From the NCBI GenBank assembly GCA_963931925.1, contig OZ007571.1, positions 39,038,430 through 39,102,429 on the forward strand: 64,000 nucleotides of DNA, read 5' to 3'. Below, piece by piece: positions 25,025 to 37,110 of this stretch (positions are counted from its first letter, which is position 1; the number at the start of each line of letters is the position of its first letter). The DNA comes from Onchidella celtica. Lineage: Eukaryota > Mollusca > Gastropoda > Systellommatophora > Onchidiidae. The notes beneath the pieces are model-generated. The model saw only the letters and a list, made by a program, of their open reading frames with translations. It was not told where the DNA came from and made no database searches. The translations under genes were made by a program, and so were the position numbers.

Positions 25025-26190
25025 GAACATGCATTAACATTCAATGGACATTGAAGAATACGATCCGGGCAAGAAAAATGTCATTGTTCGCCATGAGATG
25101 ACTAGATTTGGCCTTGCGTTACTTTGTGGCACTTTCGCCTTTTGATAGTGTGCATGGCATTTCTCGTATCTGACATTTCTTGGCGTGATGGATTGCTACT
25201 TTTGACCTTTACCTCATGACTGTTTGAAGATTTCAAGCAGCAAAGATTCATAACCGTGTAAGGGTGCCTTTCTTAGGCCCAGGATCTTGTACTTCATCAG
25301 TCTACGGGTAAAACGAAATTTAGATCATAGATCGATGACACTACGCCTAATTTTGTTTCACAACAGGGATATTAAAAACGTTTATTTTTTTTCTTCACAT
25401 TTTGCTTTCATGACTGTGTGCCTTTAGAATTCACCCAACATTATCTATTTAAATGTATGTTCATGGGTTTTGGGGTATAAATCATATCAGTACCATCCAT
25501 GATAAAATTATCTATATACGAAAAATCATGCATTACTAGCAAACCAAGTTAATGGTGCATTATGAAGATTCGAGCAAAGCGTTTACGCTTTTTAGATATA
25601 GGAGCCAGGGTTGCCGAAAGTATCACTTACTATACAGATGACCAGAGTTTTCTCTCAGCGTGTGTCCATTGAGTTTGCTTAGCTGGTTTCTAAGTGGGGA
25701 ATCACACAGTATAGGAGTCTCACTACAGGTATATTTCATAAAGCCCAAGCTCACTTTTCTCGCAACACTTCCCGCTAAAGGAACACTTTCATCTCATTAA
25801 CATAATTTATTTTTATGGAGTTGGAATCTCAGTGTCTCGTGCTTGAGTGACAGAACATTTACGGTGTGGTATCTCTCCGCGGTTTCCAAAGTACAGGGAG
25901 AAATGTCAGTAGGATCGTGTATAGAGAGATTGTTAGGATAAAAAAGTCACGGAAAATGTGTCCGACCAATCAGTTGCTCATTTTATAACCAAATTTAGGC
26001 TCTTCAGTGTTTTCTTTCTTCACCAATCTACTCATATACATAAATATCTATACCACCTGTGAAACGTTTCTGTACCAATGAAATACAGTGTACAACATTC
26101 CTGTTTTCTTCTTTTAAATAAATAAAATCTCTGTGATTGGACAAATAATGATGCTAAAAAGATCAAGAGATTACAATTTACATTGCTCGC
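25025..26190. other. GT31 3' flank, no other gene recognised
   Basis: Downstream of the GT31 stop on the minus strand. It should hold that gene's 3'UTR, but I could not place a poly-A signal with confidence. Confidence 0.5.
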
Positions 26191-26195
26191 GAATC

Positions 26196-28115
26196 TCAAA
26201 AATATGTCTGATAACTTTTCAAGTCCCATAAGAAGAATTTCTGATATCTCGTGTTTAAGTCCTGAGTCGTTTTATTTCTGTTATTGACATGTTCCCAAAG
26301 CAAACTGAAATCCGATGGCGTAGATCTAGAGGCAAAAATGGGACACTTATCTCCTTTTTCTTTGTAGCAATCTTTCGCATCCATGCCCAAATCGTCGATA
26401 CCTCTCTGTCTGCCTAAATCATAGGCTTCTACCCCGCCAGCCAGGTAGGGAAGAATTCCGAAAAGATAGAAATTTTCCCTGAAAAGACCTGGAACATGAT
26501 GAGAAGCTGCCAGTAGACTAGGAATCACGCGTCGAGTCATCAATACACCAAAAGCCTTGCAGTGTGGTAAAGATATATTTTTTGAGAAGAGTGATTTGAA
26601 ATGGTCGCGATGAAGGTTTGCCAAGGACATGGAGCCCTCAGAATGAAAGACACAAAACATTGCACATTTGCCTACAATTGTTTCAGCAGTTGGTAACAAC
26701 CCATGGAGAAGTTTGTATGTATCAACGAATACGTCATCGTTCATTCTAAAGACAAAGGGCGTTCGGCGACAGTGCTGCATCGCCCAACGTATACCCATCA
26801 AATCTTTCAGAGTGTCATTTTCTGTGGAATCCATGAAGTCTCCTTGCACCAAATCTCCATGTTCTCTCTGTTCATATTCCAGCATTTTCTGAGTATTTGG
26901 AATCGCAGTTTTACCCGTGAGAAAAACCCCCACAACCGTAAAAGGTTTATTCTTTGGCGAGTTCAAAATTGCTTCTCTAATGCGTTTTCTGTTCTCCCAG
27001 GCGCCTGGAGAACTATTCACAAGGAAAAGAATATCTGCTCTTTGTGACTCTTTACATAGGTCAGGACAGTTCAGACGATAATGCCGGAACGATTTCTCAT
27101 CACGCAGACCTCTTCGACTTCCTGCATCAAATAACGTTTTCACACTTCTGACTCGTTCTAAAAATCCCTCTGAGAAGAGAGGTTCGGATGCCACATCCAC
27201 CAAATCCAGGTCATTGTCATCTGCCATCTGATTCTGTAAACTGGCCGGGTCAGACTCCATATCCCCCTCGACGTCAAGATCAGTGATGCTGAGGTTGATT
27301 TGTTTGTTCAAGTCAGAGTCTTTCTCCAGCTGAACGAAACTTTTCTCCCTGTTGCTGCTTAGCTTATCACCTTTGGAAAGATCACCAACAGCTTGGTCTC
27401 CTTCCTCATTACGAGATTCAGAGTGAGTATCGTTTACTGCTACGGTCTGCTGAGACTGGTCAGATTTTTGTGGCTCAACCTGAAAAACCTGATCTCTCTC
27501 GAACATCACAGCCAGTAGTTGTTTCTCCAACTTCAGAGAGTCGGTGTCACCTTTGAAAGTTGCCTGTTTAAATTTTGGTCGCCTATTCAGCAGCTTATTC
27601 TCGTCTGGTCGCATAACTTCGGCAGCCTTTTTCTTTAGATTATTCCTTGTTTCATCAGCAGCATTCACTGGCACCTCCATAAAATCGTCCCCATTATACT
27701 CTAAATATTGCAAATCCCTAACTGAACTTCTTGATACTCCTTCATTTTGATCAAAAGAAACGAGAGTTCCTGCCGGATAAAAATCGAGACATCCTCGCTC
27801 AACATCGCGCTTGATAATTCCAACCCGAAGAAAGTAATGCTCTCTAAGATCGTGGTGTACGGAACTAAATACGTGTCCTGATGATATGACAGAGTCCAGC
27901 CTCAAGCGTTTCCCAGCGGGATCGACAGTCTCTACACAGATTGGTAAATCTAACATCCAGCGATTCCCATTGCCTGGGCCGTCCTCCGCTACATTTGATG
28001 GCCGGATCTGCAGCATAAGAAGCTGCCAGAGGCTAATGGCGACAAAAAATTGAAACAAAGTTGTTGGAATGTTGCGGAGCATAGATTTCAAGGGGGTGTT
28101 CCAAAAATGCTTCAT
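26196..28115 (-). CDS. Beta-1,3-galactosyltransferase-like protein (GT31)
   Basis: Single-exon frame of 639 residues. The only in-frame ATG near the start is at 28113-28115; the open frame beyond it has no ATG and runs into a pyrimidine-rich CACAG acceptor (28118-28119), so a 5'UTR intron is likely. Residues about 15-35 form one hydrophobic segment, making a type II Golgi membrane protein. A long, acidic, Ser/Gln-rich stem (about 150-340) precedes a GT31 domain (about 360-580): ADILFLVNSSP, R-x-x-I-R, GDFMDS...TLK, FRMNDDVFVD and FYLFGILPYLAGG. Typical B3GALT proteins are 320-420 residues, so the stem is unusually long. The usual DDD reads NDD (about 459-461) and the usual EDV reads ENF, so activity is uncertain. 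N-glycosylation sequons are present. GT31 membership is likely; donor and acceptor are unknown. Confidence 0.85.
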   Translation of the reverse strand: MKHFWNTPLKSMLRNIPTTLFQFFVAISLWQLLMLQIRPSNVAEDGPGNGNRWMLDLPICVETVDPAGKRLRLDSVISSGHVFSSVHHDLREHYFLRVGIIKRDVERGCLDFYPAGTLVSFDQNEGVSRSSVRDLQYLEYNGDDFMEVPVNAADETRNNLKKKAAEVMRPDENKLLNRRPKFKQATFKGDTDSLKLEKQLLAVMFERDQVFQVEPQKSDQSQQTVAVNDTHSESRNEEGDQAVGDLSKGDKLSSNREKSFVQLEKDSDLNKQINLSITDLDVEGDMESDPASLQNQMADDNDLDLVDVASEPLFSEGFLERVRSVKTLFDAGSRRGLRDEKSFRHYRLNCPDLCKESQRADILFLVNSSPGAWENRKRIREAILNSPKNKPFTVVGVFLTGKTAIPNTQKMLEYEQREHGDLVQGDFMDSTENDTLKDLMGIRWAMQHCRRTPFVFRMNDDVFVDTYKLLHGLLPTAETIVGKCAMFCVFHSEGSMSLANLHRDHFKSLFSKNISLPHCKAFGVLMTRRVIPSLLAASHHVPGLFRENFYLFGILPYLAGGVEAYDLGRQRGIDDLGMDAKDCYKEKGDKCPIFASRSTPSDFSLLWEHVNNRNKTTQDLNTRYQKFFLWDLKSYQTYF

Positions 28116-28424
28116 TACTGTGTATCCAAGGAAGAAACATACAACAAGCAGACAGGTAGGTATAAATAATCTAGGTATGAGCACTTATAGGCACAAGTTA
28201 ACTTAACACCGCCATTTCAGTTCCTTAGATGCTGAAACATTCCTGGTGTACAAATTCAATCGTTCAATAAAACTGACTACAATTATTGTATCTCCGGTTA
28301 TCTCCCAGTTACAAACAAGGATTAGTTCCCTTCCACGCTGAAAGGTCAAGGGCGTTATCTCCTTTGGTGTTTCAGTTTGATTGGTCTTGTACCAAACAGC
28401 TGACAGACCTCATGTCCTGTGTTT

Positions 28425-28860
28425 GTGATGGTCATGGTAGTCACTGTCACAGACAGATGGGAACGGTCACTTCGACAATCGTATAAATAGTGGTCACATT
28501 TTCACGGATGAGCAGCGGTCACTTTACGGATGGTTGAGTAGGGCCATTTCAGTAATGTATTGACTGTGGTTAATTCATGTACGGATACGCAGAGGTCACT
28601 TTAGTGATGACTGAGTAATGATCAATTCAGTGATGACTTCATGGACGGATACGTAATGGTCACTTTAGCAATGTCTGAGTGGTGTCGTCTCTGTAATAGG
28701 ATGGCGATAGTGATTGTAACGACGGGCAGTAGTCTTAGTGGTCAGTGAGATGAAGTCACACAGATAATTATTGTTTATCCTTAAGACGTGTAGACACCGG
28801 TCACATTAGTGATGGTGGGTAATGGTCAGTTCCCATGATGGATGAATGTATCCTGTTCTA
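28425..28860. repeat. Degenerate GGTCACTTTAGTGATG repeat upstream of the GT31 gene
   Basis: GGTCAC recurs near 28438, 28464, 28487, 28517, 28586, 28658 and 28798, often followed by TTTAG(T/C)(G/A)ATG. TCACTTTAGTGA is a palindrome. It begins about 300 bases 5' of the GT31 start codon; no function is shown. Confidence 0.5.
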
Positions 28861-29057
28861 ACTCCCATGCCGCAGTTAGATGGTCCCTGAAATATCCTGG
28901 TCGTAGATCAGTCGTGTTCTGGTAGTGATAGGATCTGATCTAATCGGCCTTTATGGAGAATTCCCTGCCAAAGAATTGTTCAAGTAATCCACGTTGTCCA
29001 GAATGTTATCTGAAATGTACGACAATTCTCAAATATAGTCCCCTTTAGCAGGAAACA

Positions 29058-29125
29058 ATAACAACAACAACAGCAACAACAACAACAACAACGACAGCAG
29101 CAGCAGCAACAACAACAACAAAACA
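29058..29125. repeat. CAA/CAG trinucleotide repeat
   Basis: Imperfect (CAA)n with CAG and ACG units. Confidence 0.9.
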
Positions 29126-30120
29126 TCAACCAACACGTAGTTTATTAACTGCCCAGTTATAACCACTGACAGCCAGGAAGCCTTTTTTGTTTGCTTGTTT
29201 TTGAGATACGTCCATATTCAAAATGTCTTGAATGAATACAACCTGGCGATCCACATTAAATTTTACAAAAACCCTTTCGTGGCAACCTCAAAACAGATGA
29301 AAGGATAATGTTAAGTCAAAAAGGAACGTTTCCCGGGAAAATATCCATGACCTGCTGCCTTTTTACAGATTCTGTGGGCCATAGTGCGCTATAATATGCT
29401 TGGCAAAGGAATTGCACTATTGCACTAAACTGAACGTGTGTCAAATGCAGTCTTGTTCCATATCCCGCGCATTAGTGTACCACGCATTCCTGTTTTGGTT
29501 GAACAAGTACACCAGATGGAAAAGATCTACTTATGAAATGCAATCAAACATTAAAATTATTTGTTCAATGTTAATAAATGTGGGAAAAAAGAGAACAAAA
29601 CTTGTATGGTGCCTAGAAACAAATGATATAATATGAACTTTAACGAAATGCCGTGTAATGACCGTCTACTTTCCCGTTCGATCGGTCCGCCTTCCCATTC
29701 GATTGTTCCAATTTCTGTCTCAGACTACCTGTTTTTCTTGTCTTTGTATGCACAGGTGGTGGCCATTTCATTGAACTAACCAAAGACCTTTATTTCAGGG
29801 TAACTAGTTTAGATCATTGTTGTTACATGTATTATCTTTAGATCATCGTAATTATAGCTGTCCATCTTTTCAGCCACGTGTCTTGCTTTCGAAATTAATT
29901 AACTGATCTACTCCAAACTGTTTTAGACTGTTTCACTAACGTACATTAAGCCCCCATCCCACGTGTCCCAATAAAGTTTATTTCATTTATAATTGTAAAG
30001 CACTAGGTTCTACTGGTGTGTTGCAGTCTCACACAAGCCGAAACATCCCAAGATTGCAACCGCATTTGCAGAACCGTTGCCTGCATCTGCGCTTTGTGAC
30101 ATGAACTAGATCTAAACAAT

Positions 30121-30505
30121 GTCAAAATTGGGCAAAAAGAAAAACATTTATGAAGCGAAACCCTGCGTGAGAAGTCTGTAGAGAAGCTCGAAGTCTTCCA
30201 TGCATTTGGCAGACGGACGTGCTTTTGTGCTGCTAACGAAGCAAGGACTCGCAGCTAAGTAACATTATATCCTGTTTCGCTTCGATTCCGTATATTTCCT
30301 GTTGAAATCTTTTATTGTTCGATTTTTTTTCACTTGAAATTTGGCGTATTTTCAGGCTTTTCTTTAGTTTGCTTTGTATCGTTTGGGTTTTATTTCTCAT
30401 GCAGGGATTCGCTACATGCAACTTTTCTTTTTGCCCAATTTTGACATTGCTTATAGCCCTGCTGCGGCCCCACAGTTTTTCTGTTGTTTTTATGATAGTT
30501 CGTCC
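30121..30505. mobile_element. Fold-back hairpin element, copy 1
   Basis: Inverted arms GTCAAAATTGGGCAAAAAGA (30121) and its inverse ending near 30446. The right-hand tail (GCCCTGCTGCGGCCCCACAG) matches the tail of the copy at 33.0-33.6 kb. Flanks AGATCTAAACAAT (30108-30120) and AGATCTGTACAAT (30506-30518) differ at two positions and could be an old target duplication. Confidence 0.65.
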
Positions 30506-30828
30506 AGATCTGTACAATACATTCCAAAAGAATGAGGTACGGAGGAAAACTTCAGTTCCACCACTTTTTAGTACCTCTGGGTCGAATAGTTTCTCATTAA
30601 AAAAAAAAGAAGCTTTTAGACAAGCAAGCAAACAGATAAAGACTAAGGTTACTTGGTCCCCTCGATGATGCCGTGGTGTCAGATTAAACCCTGAAGACAA
30701 AGTTTCAGACTCCTTTAGTCAGCGGGTGGCGCCCTCTGACGAACAAAGCGTCCGACTGATAACGACAAATTACAGATATGATGAAATAACCGGCGTTGTC
30801 TGGAATAAACCTGCTAACCACCCATGCC

Positions 30829-30918
30829 CGTCTGTCTGTCTGTCTGTCTGTCTCTCCTGTCTCTTTCTCTTTGTCTTTAGTTGTTAAGACAGATCAGTTT
30901 GAATGAAATAAATAAATG

Positions 30919-30950
<32 letters not shown>
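30829..30950. repeat. CTGT and AATA microsatellites
   Basis: (TCTG)n at about 30829-30853 and (AATA)n at about 30905-30948. Confidence 0.9.
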
Positions 30951-30953
<3 letters not shown>

Positions 30954-31481
30954 CATACACCCTGATGAAAATGAAACACTGCCATCTTAACATCCTGTAG
31001 CATTTACCCACTTTACTCGACAATTCGGGGCTATTTACATGATATCAAAGATGAAACAGGACCAGTTTTCCAGAAAACGCAATAAAAGTTAATAATGCGC
31101 CAAATCTGACGCTTGTCAAAATAATGAAGTTTTGTTTGGCCCATGCCAATGCCTCACGCATGCTTTTCCGTTTCGAACTGCAAAAGTGCCTGACTTGATA
31201 TTTCGGTGTACGTTTTATGGAGGTGGACAAATTAAATTGTCTTTAAATGCGCCACACTTGGAGATTTCGGCATGGAAAACGCCGAACTTGTCACTGGAGA
31301 TAATGCACCCAAGAGCACGACGCAGACTAGATTTAGATCTGGTGGCAAGAAGGTGCACCGGTTTAACATTATTGGGGTCTCCTCAAAATAAAATGATTGC
31401 GAATGAAACGGGCGTAGCATTTTGTTGCAAATTCACGGCATATAAGAGGTTCAAATATGTGGAATTTTCCCATAATATTGA

Positions 31482-31731
31482 GGCGTATTTGCCATATTGT
31501 TCTGTGCGACATTTTACCGATTTTGAGGTTTTGTCATGAAAGCGGTTCTCCCACGCTTAATTTTTTTCGGTATAGGTGTCATTCCAATCGGTTAAAAACT
31601 TTTGGAGATATGTGTTTGTGATGCAATGTTGTATGAGTAAAGGCAATGATTTTACACAACTCCTCAAACTTTTAATCCTCATTTTCCCGAAAAGGTAAAA
31701 AATGCACATGCCACAATATGGAAAATACCTG
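31482..31731. mobile_element. 250-bp MITE, copy A
   Basis: Inverted ends GGCGTATTTGCCATATTGT (left) and GGTATTTTCCATATTGTGG (right, read inward). The interior (TTTTGTCATGAAAGCGGTTC, GATATGTGTTTGTGATG) is shared with copy B at 54.4 kb. Confidence 0.7.
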
Positions 31732-32583
31732 ACGATACGCAGTCTTTGATTCCAGATCTCGGGTGTCTCACTGTACCACGTACTAATTTCTTGGCAGGAA
31801 AATTTCACGAAATTTAACACTTATCCAAAACAGTCTTCTAGCTCGGCACCGCGAGAGCATTTATAAAATATGCTATAGAGAAAGGGCACTTTGTTAAACA
31901 CGCTTGAAATGCAGCCATTTTAACACTTCTCAAAAACCTCTACACTGATAGTTTAATACGTTTTTTAAAAAGTTTAAAATGCTCTCTTTCAAAAAATGTT
32001 TTGACAAACAAAAATTAAAAAATCACGACAACAAACAAACATGCTGATCTACTCTTTATTTACCCCATCTAGTGTCAAGTTACCCCTCGTCTCTCCCCTG
32101 GTGGATCAAGTTTTAGCGTTTCCAGTTCAGTGGTTCGCCCGTCTGTTATATGTAAGAATCAGATAAACAGATCCCGACAAATTAATCATAGGATAATCGA
32201 ATGAAGCCGCAGGTGAGATTAGGGAACACTTTTGAAAGTCTGATTTAAAGGCGATGTTTCTCTGGGCGAGGTGTGGTAGGCTTAGATGCTGCATGTCAAA
32301 TACATGTAATATAAAACGAATCAGACTTGCTCTTTCTCCAATAGCCTAACTTTTCACACCCTGCAGAAAGAACTTGGGGTTCGGATGTGGGTGGATGTGG
32401 AGTGTGGAAAATTCTCCCGATTCCAGTGAAAGACCAATTCGATCACAAACATCAACTGACAGCTGGTTCAGACGGCATCATTTGTGTCTTGAAAACCTCA
32501 TCAGATCCAAGAACAGGGTATTTTGCCCGAAATTTGGGAATTTGAATAGGCAAGTAAATTAAAAAGTAATAAAAATAAACACA

Positions 32584-32638
32584 TAAGTAAAATAAATAAA
32601 TAAATAAATAAATAGATAAATAAATAAATAAATAAATC
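32584..32638. repeat. AAAT microsatellite
   Basis: (AAAT)n with one GATA interruption. Confidence 0.92.
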
Positions 32639-32699
32639 TTATTTCATCTTATTATTATTAAAAATAAACATAGTGACGGAAGTGATTCACTGTGATGCA

Positions 32700-33720
32700 A
32701 TTTTGAGCAATTTTTTGGCCCAATGCTACAGCCTAGATAACAGGTTTAAAAATTATAAAATTAATTTTCACCAGTGTCAACTAAGCTAACCCAATCGCTT
32801 TTGTATCGACTTACTGCATTTAATTTTATTCACGTTTCACGCAATTATTAAAATAAGATGTAAAACTGTAAAATACAATAAAAACTGTAAAATAATTATA
32901 ATAATATCTTTTTGTATGCTACGGTATTTGATAAGCATACGCATGGGGAGACTGTATTTGATAAGCGTTCGGTTCGATGCGTGTAATTTCCCGGCCCAGA
33001 AATGAGTGTGCATTTGAGATGAACAAAATTGGCAAAAAGAAAACAAATTTATGTAGTAAAGCTTGGCGTAAGAAATAATATCCAACCGATACAATGAACA
33101 GCAAAGAAAAAAGGAAGACAGAAAACGCCAATATTTCGGCAAAAACTTTCTTCAGGGAAAAAAAAACACCCCAGAAAAAAAAGGAACATTGAACAGATAA
33201 AACAATCAAACAGTAAAAGATTAGAATATGAAATATACGGAATATCTATAAAATATCAAGTGAATGCGTCATCTGATCTGCAAGTCCTGGCTTCAGACTC
33301 TGCGGTAATACAAGCCGGGAATGGCAGATCAGTAGACGCATTTATTTAATATTCTATTAATATTCCATATATTTCATATTCCAATTTTTTTTATTGTTTG
33401 ATTGCTTTATCTGTTCAATTTTCCTTTTTTTTTCTTTCCTTTTTTCCCTGAAGAAAGTTTTTGCCGAAATATTGGCATTTTCTGTCTTCCCTGTTTCTTT
33501 GCGATTCATTGTATCGCTTGGATATTATTTCTTACGTGAGGCTTTGCTGCTTACAACGTTTTCTTTTAGCCAATTTTTGACTTTGCTTTAAGCCTTTCTG
33601 CGACTCCACATAATTTTCTGTGGTTTTTATAATATTTAGTGCATTTGAGTTGTGTATCAAGACTGCAGATAATAGTGGGAAACTTCCTAGATCAGAGAGG
33701 GGAGGGGTGGAAGCAAAGTT
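32700..33720. repeat. Direct-repeat unit, copy 1 (carries a hairpin insertion)
   Basis: Begins GCTACAGCCTAGATAACAG near 32724 and continues with TAACCCAATCGCTTTTGTAT and GATAAGCGTTCGGTTCGATG; these recur in order in copy 2 (36680-37160). The hairpin element at 33.02-33.64 kb interrupts it, and the 2.85-kb fold-back element splits its right end. Confidence 0.6.
33019..33638. mobile_element. Fold-back hairpin element, copy 2
   Basis: Inverted arms at about 33025-33245 and 33350-33590 (for example TTGGCAAAAAGAAAAC on the left and GTTTTCTTTTAGCCAA on the right). Because the arms mirror each other, both strands show the same translated motif KKVFAEILAFSVF; this is a symmetry artefact, not a gene. 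The element is flanked by an 11-bp direct repeat GTGCATTTGAG (33008-33018, 33639-33649). Confidence 0.75.
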
Positions 33721-33772
33721 TATCCCGGTGTAGCAGGCCAGATTATACCCCCGCCAGACTTTACCCGGGGTT

Positions 33773-33826
33773 AAACTGGCCTAGCCCAGAATATCCCCCG
33801 GGGTATATTCTGGGCTAGGCCAGTTT
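33773..33826. repeat. Left terminal palindrome of fold-back element
   Basis: Fifty-four bases reading almost the same on both strands: AAACTGGCCTAGCCCAGAAT runs into a CCCCGGGG centre and back out through its inverse, ending GGCCAGTTT. Only one base pair near the centre breaks symmetry. Confidence 0.9.
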
Positions 33827-36456
33827 ATACCCCGGGGTTTACTTTGGGCTAGGCCAGACTATACCCCCCCCCCCCCCAGTCCAGATTATACCCCCTACTT
33901 TTTTTTTAAAACAAGTCAAGACCGTAGTTTATTTCAACTTTAGTTTGAATTGTCCATTATCACTGTCATCAGATATCATATTGAAGCATACATTTTTGAC
34001 TCTTGTAAATTATGATACATTTAAAAGGACATAAACATGCTTAAAAAGCATTGATTTACAAAAGGTGAAAATCCATTGAAACTGATATGATTAAACTTCA
34101 ACACTAATTTTACTTGTGTCCGTTGGTATTATTATTGTTCTGGTTTTTTTAATAATTAGTTGACCATGGGTTAAACATGTATTGTATTTTTTTTGTTTGG
34201 CACCACTAACATATACTTAGTGGCAAGGTATGAACTAATTATAAGACTCATAAGTGTAAAGTTATCTGAATCTTATTATAATTTTTGAAAATAAGAAATG
34301 TGCTTGATATGTCGGAACAATTAGATCTACATACAAAGTTACACTGATGCAGAGAGAAAGGCCAGAAAAGAATACATAGAGAAAAAAACAACAACAACAT
34401 TTTAACAGCTGAACTGGCAGATGGTGCAATTCCATCATCCAGCAGACATTAAATACTTCACACAAAACTAAATACATACTAAAATTGTTTCACATAATGA
34501 ATTTAACCTGTCCAGATCCACTTGAAACGTAACAGAAAGCTAACCAGTAATATACAATAATAACAATAAGAACACCAAATCATCTTATTTACTCTTGAAA
34601 ATAAAGAGAATATAATCAATATCAGAATCACCATCATCTTGGAATAATACAAAGATAAGAGGGAATATAAAAATGACCTACACATCATTCTAGAATCTAT
34701 AAGCAGCAATAATATATGTAATATATGTGTGCAAGTACATGTAAAAAATAATGTGCTAAATCTTTTCAACTATTCAAGTAGAACTGGACTGAAAGCTTTA
34801 GCGAAGTAGCTTTGATAGTCATGTAAAATGACAGATTAAATCCACTGAGACAACAGTGCATTGCAGAAAGTAATTATAGTATGTTATGGCAAAAATTCGA
34901 TGGATCATGTTGCATGAACATGTCTTGTTAGTAAATTCTTTGATAGCGTATTTGTAGAAATGTATACATTTTATGTAGCTCATGGTTTAAGGCACTGGAT
35001 TAGTGTCACTCACGTTCGTTGGCATGTTGTAGTTGTTTTTGTAGTTGATTGCCATTGAGTAAAATTTGCACGGTACTGTTTGTTTGGCACTGACATACAC
35101 ATCCCAATGGATGAAATAATTAACGGACTCATAAAAATGAAGTCATTTTAAATATTTTTTTGTGTACAAATACACAGTTGTTAAATCCCTTGGCAAGGGA
35201 CGTGTTAAGCTTAGGAAGGTAAAGGCGGACAAGGTCTTTTCTTTTTTTATTTTTATTTCATTTCACTCGCGAGTGATATTCCCTTACTCACTATAAGTTA
35301 TAACACACAAGTTCAGTCTTTCAAATACATTGCAAACTAATCCAGTGTCTTAAACCGTAATGTACATGAAATGTATATCTTTCTACAAATAACCTATCAA
35401 AGAATGATACTCACTGACAAGAAATACTGTTAATGTAACATGATCCATCGAATTTTGCCTCAACATGCTATAGATCTAATTACCTTTTATAATGCACTAC
35501 TTTTGTCTCAGTGGACCTACTCTGTCGGCCTACACAACTGTCAAGGCTATTTAGTATTTCACTAAAGCTTTCTGACCAGTTCTACTTGAATATTTGAAAA
35601 GATTTAACACGTTTTTTATATATAGTTGATACACATACATTGCTGCTTATAAATTCTAGAATGATTTGTAGGCATACGCTGCCATTTTTACACTCCCTCT
35701 CATATCTTTGCAATTTCCAAGATGATGATGATGATTCTGATATTGATATTTCTCTATATTTTCAAGAGTAAATAACATGATTTCGTGTTCTTATTGTTAT
35801 CATTATTACTGGTTAGCATTCTGTAACGCTTCAAGTGGATCTGGACAGGTGGAGTTCATCAGTCGCAAACATTAAGTGCCTATTTAGTTTTATATCTGCT
35901 GGATGATGGAATTGCACTATCTGTCAGTTGGATTATCATTATTATTTTTTTCTGTGTGTTCTTTTCTGGCCTTTTCTCCCTACATCATTGTAACAAAAAA
36001 TACAATGCATGTTTTACTCATGGCCAACTAACTATCAAAATAATAATAATAATAATAATAATATCATCAACACTCACGAGTGAAATTAATGCTGAAGTCT
36101 AATCATGTCAGTTTGAATGGATACTCAACTCTTTTGTATATCAATGCATTTTAAGGCATGTTTGTTCCTTCTAAAATGTATCATGATTTACAGGAGTCGA
36201 GAATGTAGGCCTATGTATGTACACCAAAGTAAACTAAGGCTGAAATAAACTGTTATTATTATTTTCTCTAAATTGCCTTATGACTTGTTGGTGTCAAGAA
36301 TGTGTTCATGTATGTCTTAATATGATATCTGATGACAGTGATGAAGAACAGGCTGAAATAAACTGTGGTCTTGACTTGTTTTTAAAGAAAAAGCAGGGGG
36401 TATAATCTGGACTGGGGGGGTATAGTCTGGCCTAGCCCAAAGTAACCCCGGGGTAT

Positions 36457-36518
36457 AAACTGGCCTAGCCCAGAATATACCCCGGGGGATCGGGGTATAT
36501 TCTGGGCTAGGCCAGTTT
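36457..36518. repeat. Right terminal palindrome of fold-back element
   Basis: The same AAACTGGCCTAGCCCAGAAT arm and its inverse, separated by a slightly longer CCCCGGGGGATCGGGG centre. Confidence 0.9.
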
Positions 36519-36569
36519 AACCCCGGGTATATTCTGGGCGGGGGGTATATTTTGGCCTGTTACACCGGG

Positions 36570-37014
36570 TCATGCCACCGCCGGGGACCTCATCTGGTTA
36601 TTAAAAAAACAACACAAAAACAACAAAAACGCGGGATTATTTCATTTGCGGTGCAGTTTCGCTCCTTTCTTTGCTCAAAGCTACAGCCCAAATAACAGTT
36701 TAAAAATTCATTTAAAAAAGTTCTGAAGTGTCAGCTAATCTAACCCAATAGCTTTTGTATCGAAGAATTGTATGTTTTCAAGTTTCAGTTTCAGGCACTT
36801 GTTTTAAAAAGTTTTAAAAGTGTAAAATACAATGCTCCCTTTGATAAGCTCACTGCATGGGAGACTGTTTTTGACAAGCGTTCAGTTTGGTGCGTCTTGC
36901 CTTGCTGGCGAGCACGACAGTGGATTATTAAGGAGAAACATTCTAGATCAGAGACAGAGACAGAAAGAAATAAAGAAAAGAAGAGAGAGAGAAAGAAGAA
37001 AAGAGAAGAAAGAA

Positions 37015-37051
<37 letters not shown>

Positions 37052-37052
37052 G

Positions 37053-37110
<58 letters not shown>

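Larger units (their letters stand above)
33724..36569. mobile_element. 2.85-kb fold-back element with palindromic ends
   Basis: The two halves are inverted copies. Ends: CCCGGTGTAGCAGGCC (33724) and its near-inverse at 36569. Left arm about 33724-35010 and right arm about 35330-36569 match throughout, for example CAAGTCAAGACC at 33915 with its inverse near 36372, CATCCAGCAG near 34437 with its inverse near 35900, and TTCGATGGATCATG near 34898 with its inverse near 35447. Divergence between the arms is moderate, with indels. No protein frame is convincing. Each end also holds its own palindrome. Confidence 0.85.

Noticed and set aside
28116-28184. Extension of the GT31 frame by 23 residues
   Set aside because: No ATG in this part, and it contains a likely 3' splice site just before the ATG at 28115.
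32919-33591. Two mirrored frames (minus and plus) with the same KKVFAEILAFSVF motif
   Set aside because: Produced by the inverted arms of a hairpin element, not by a gene family.
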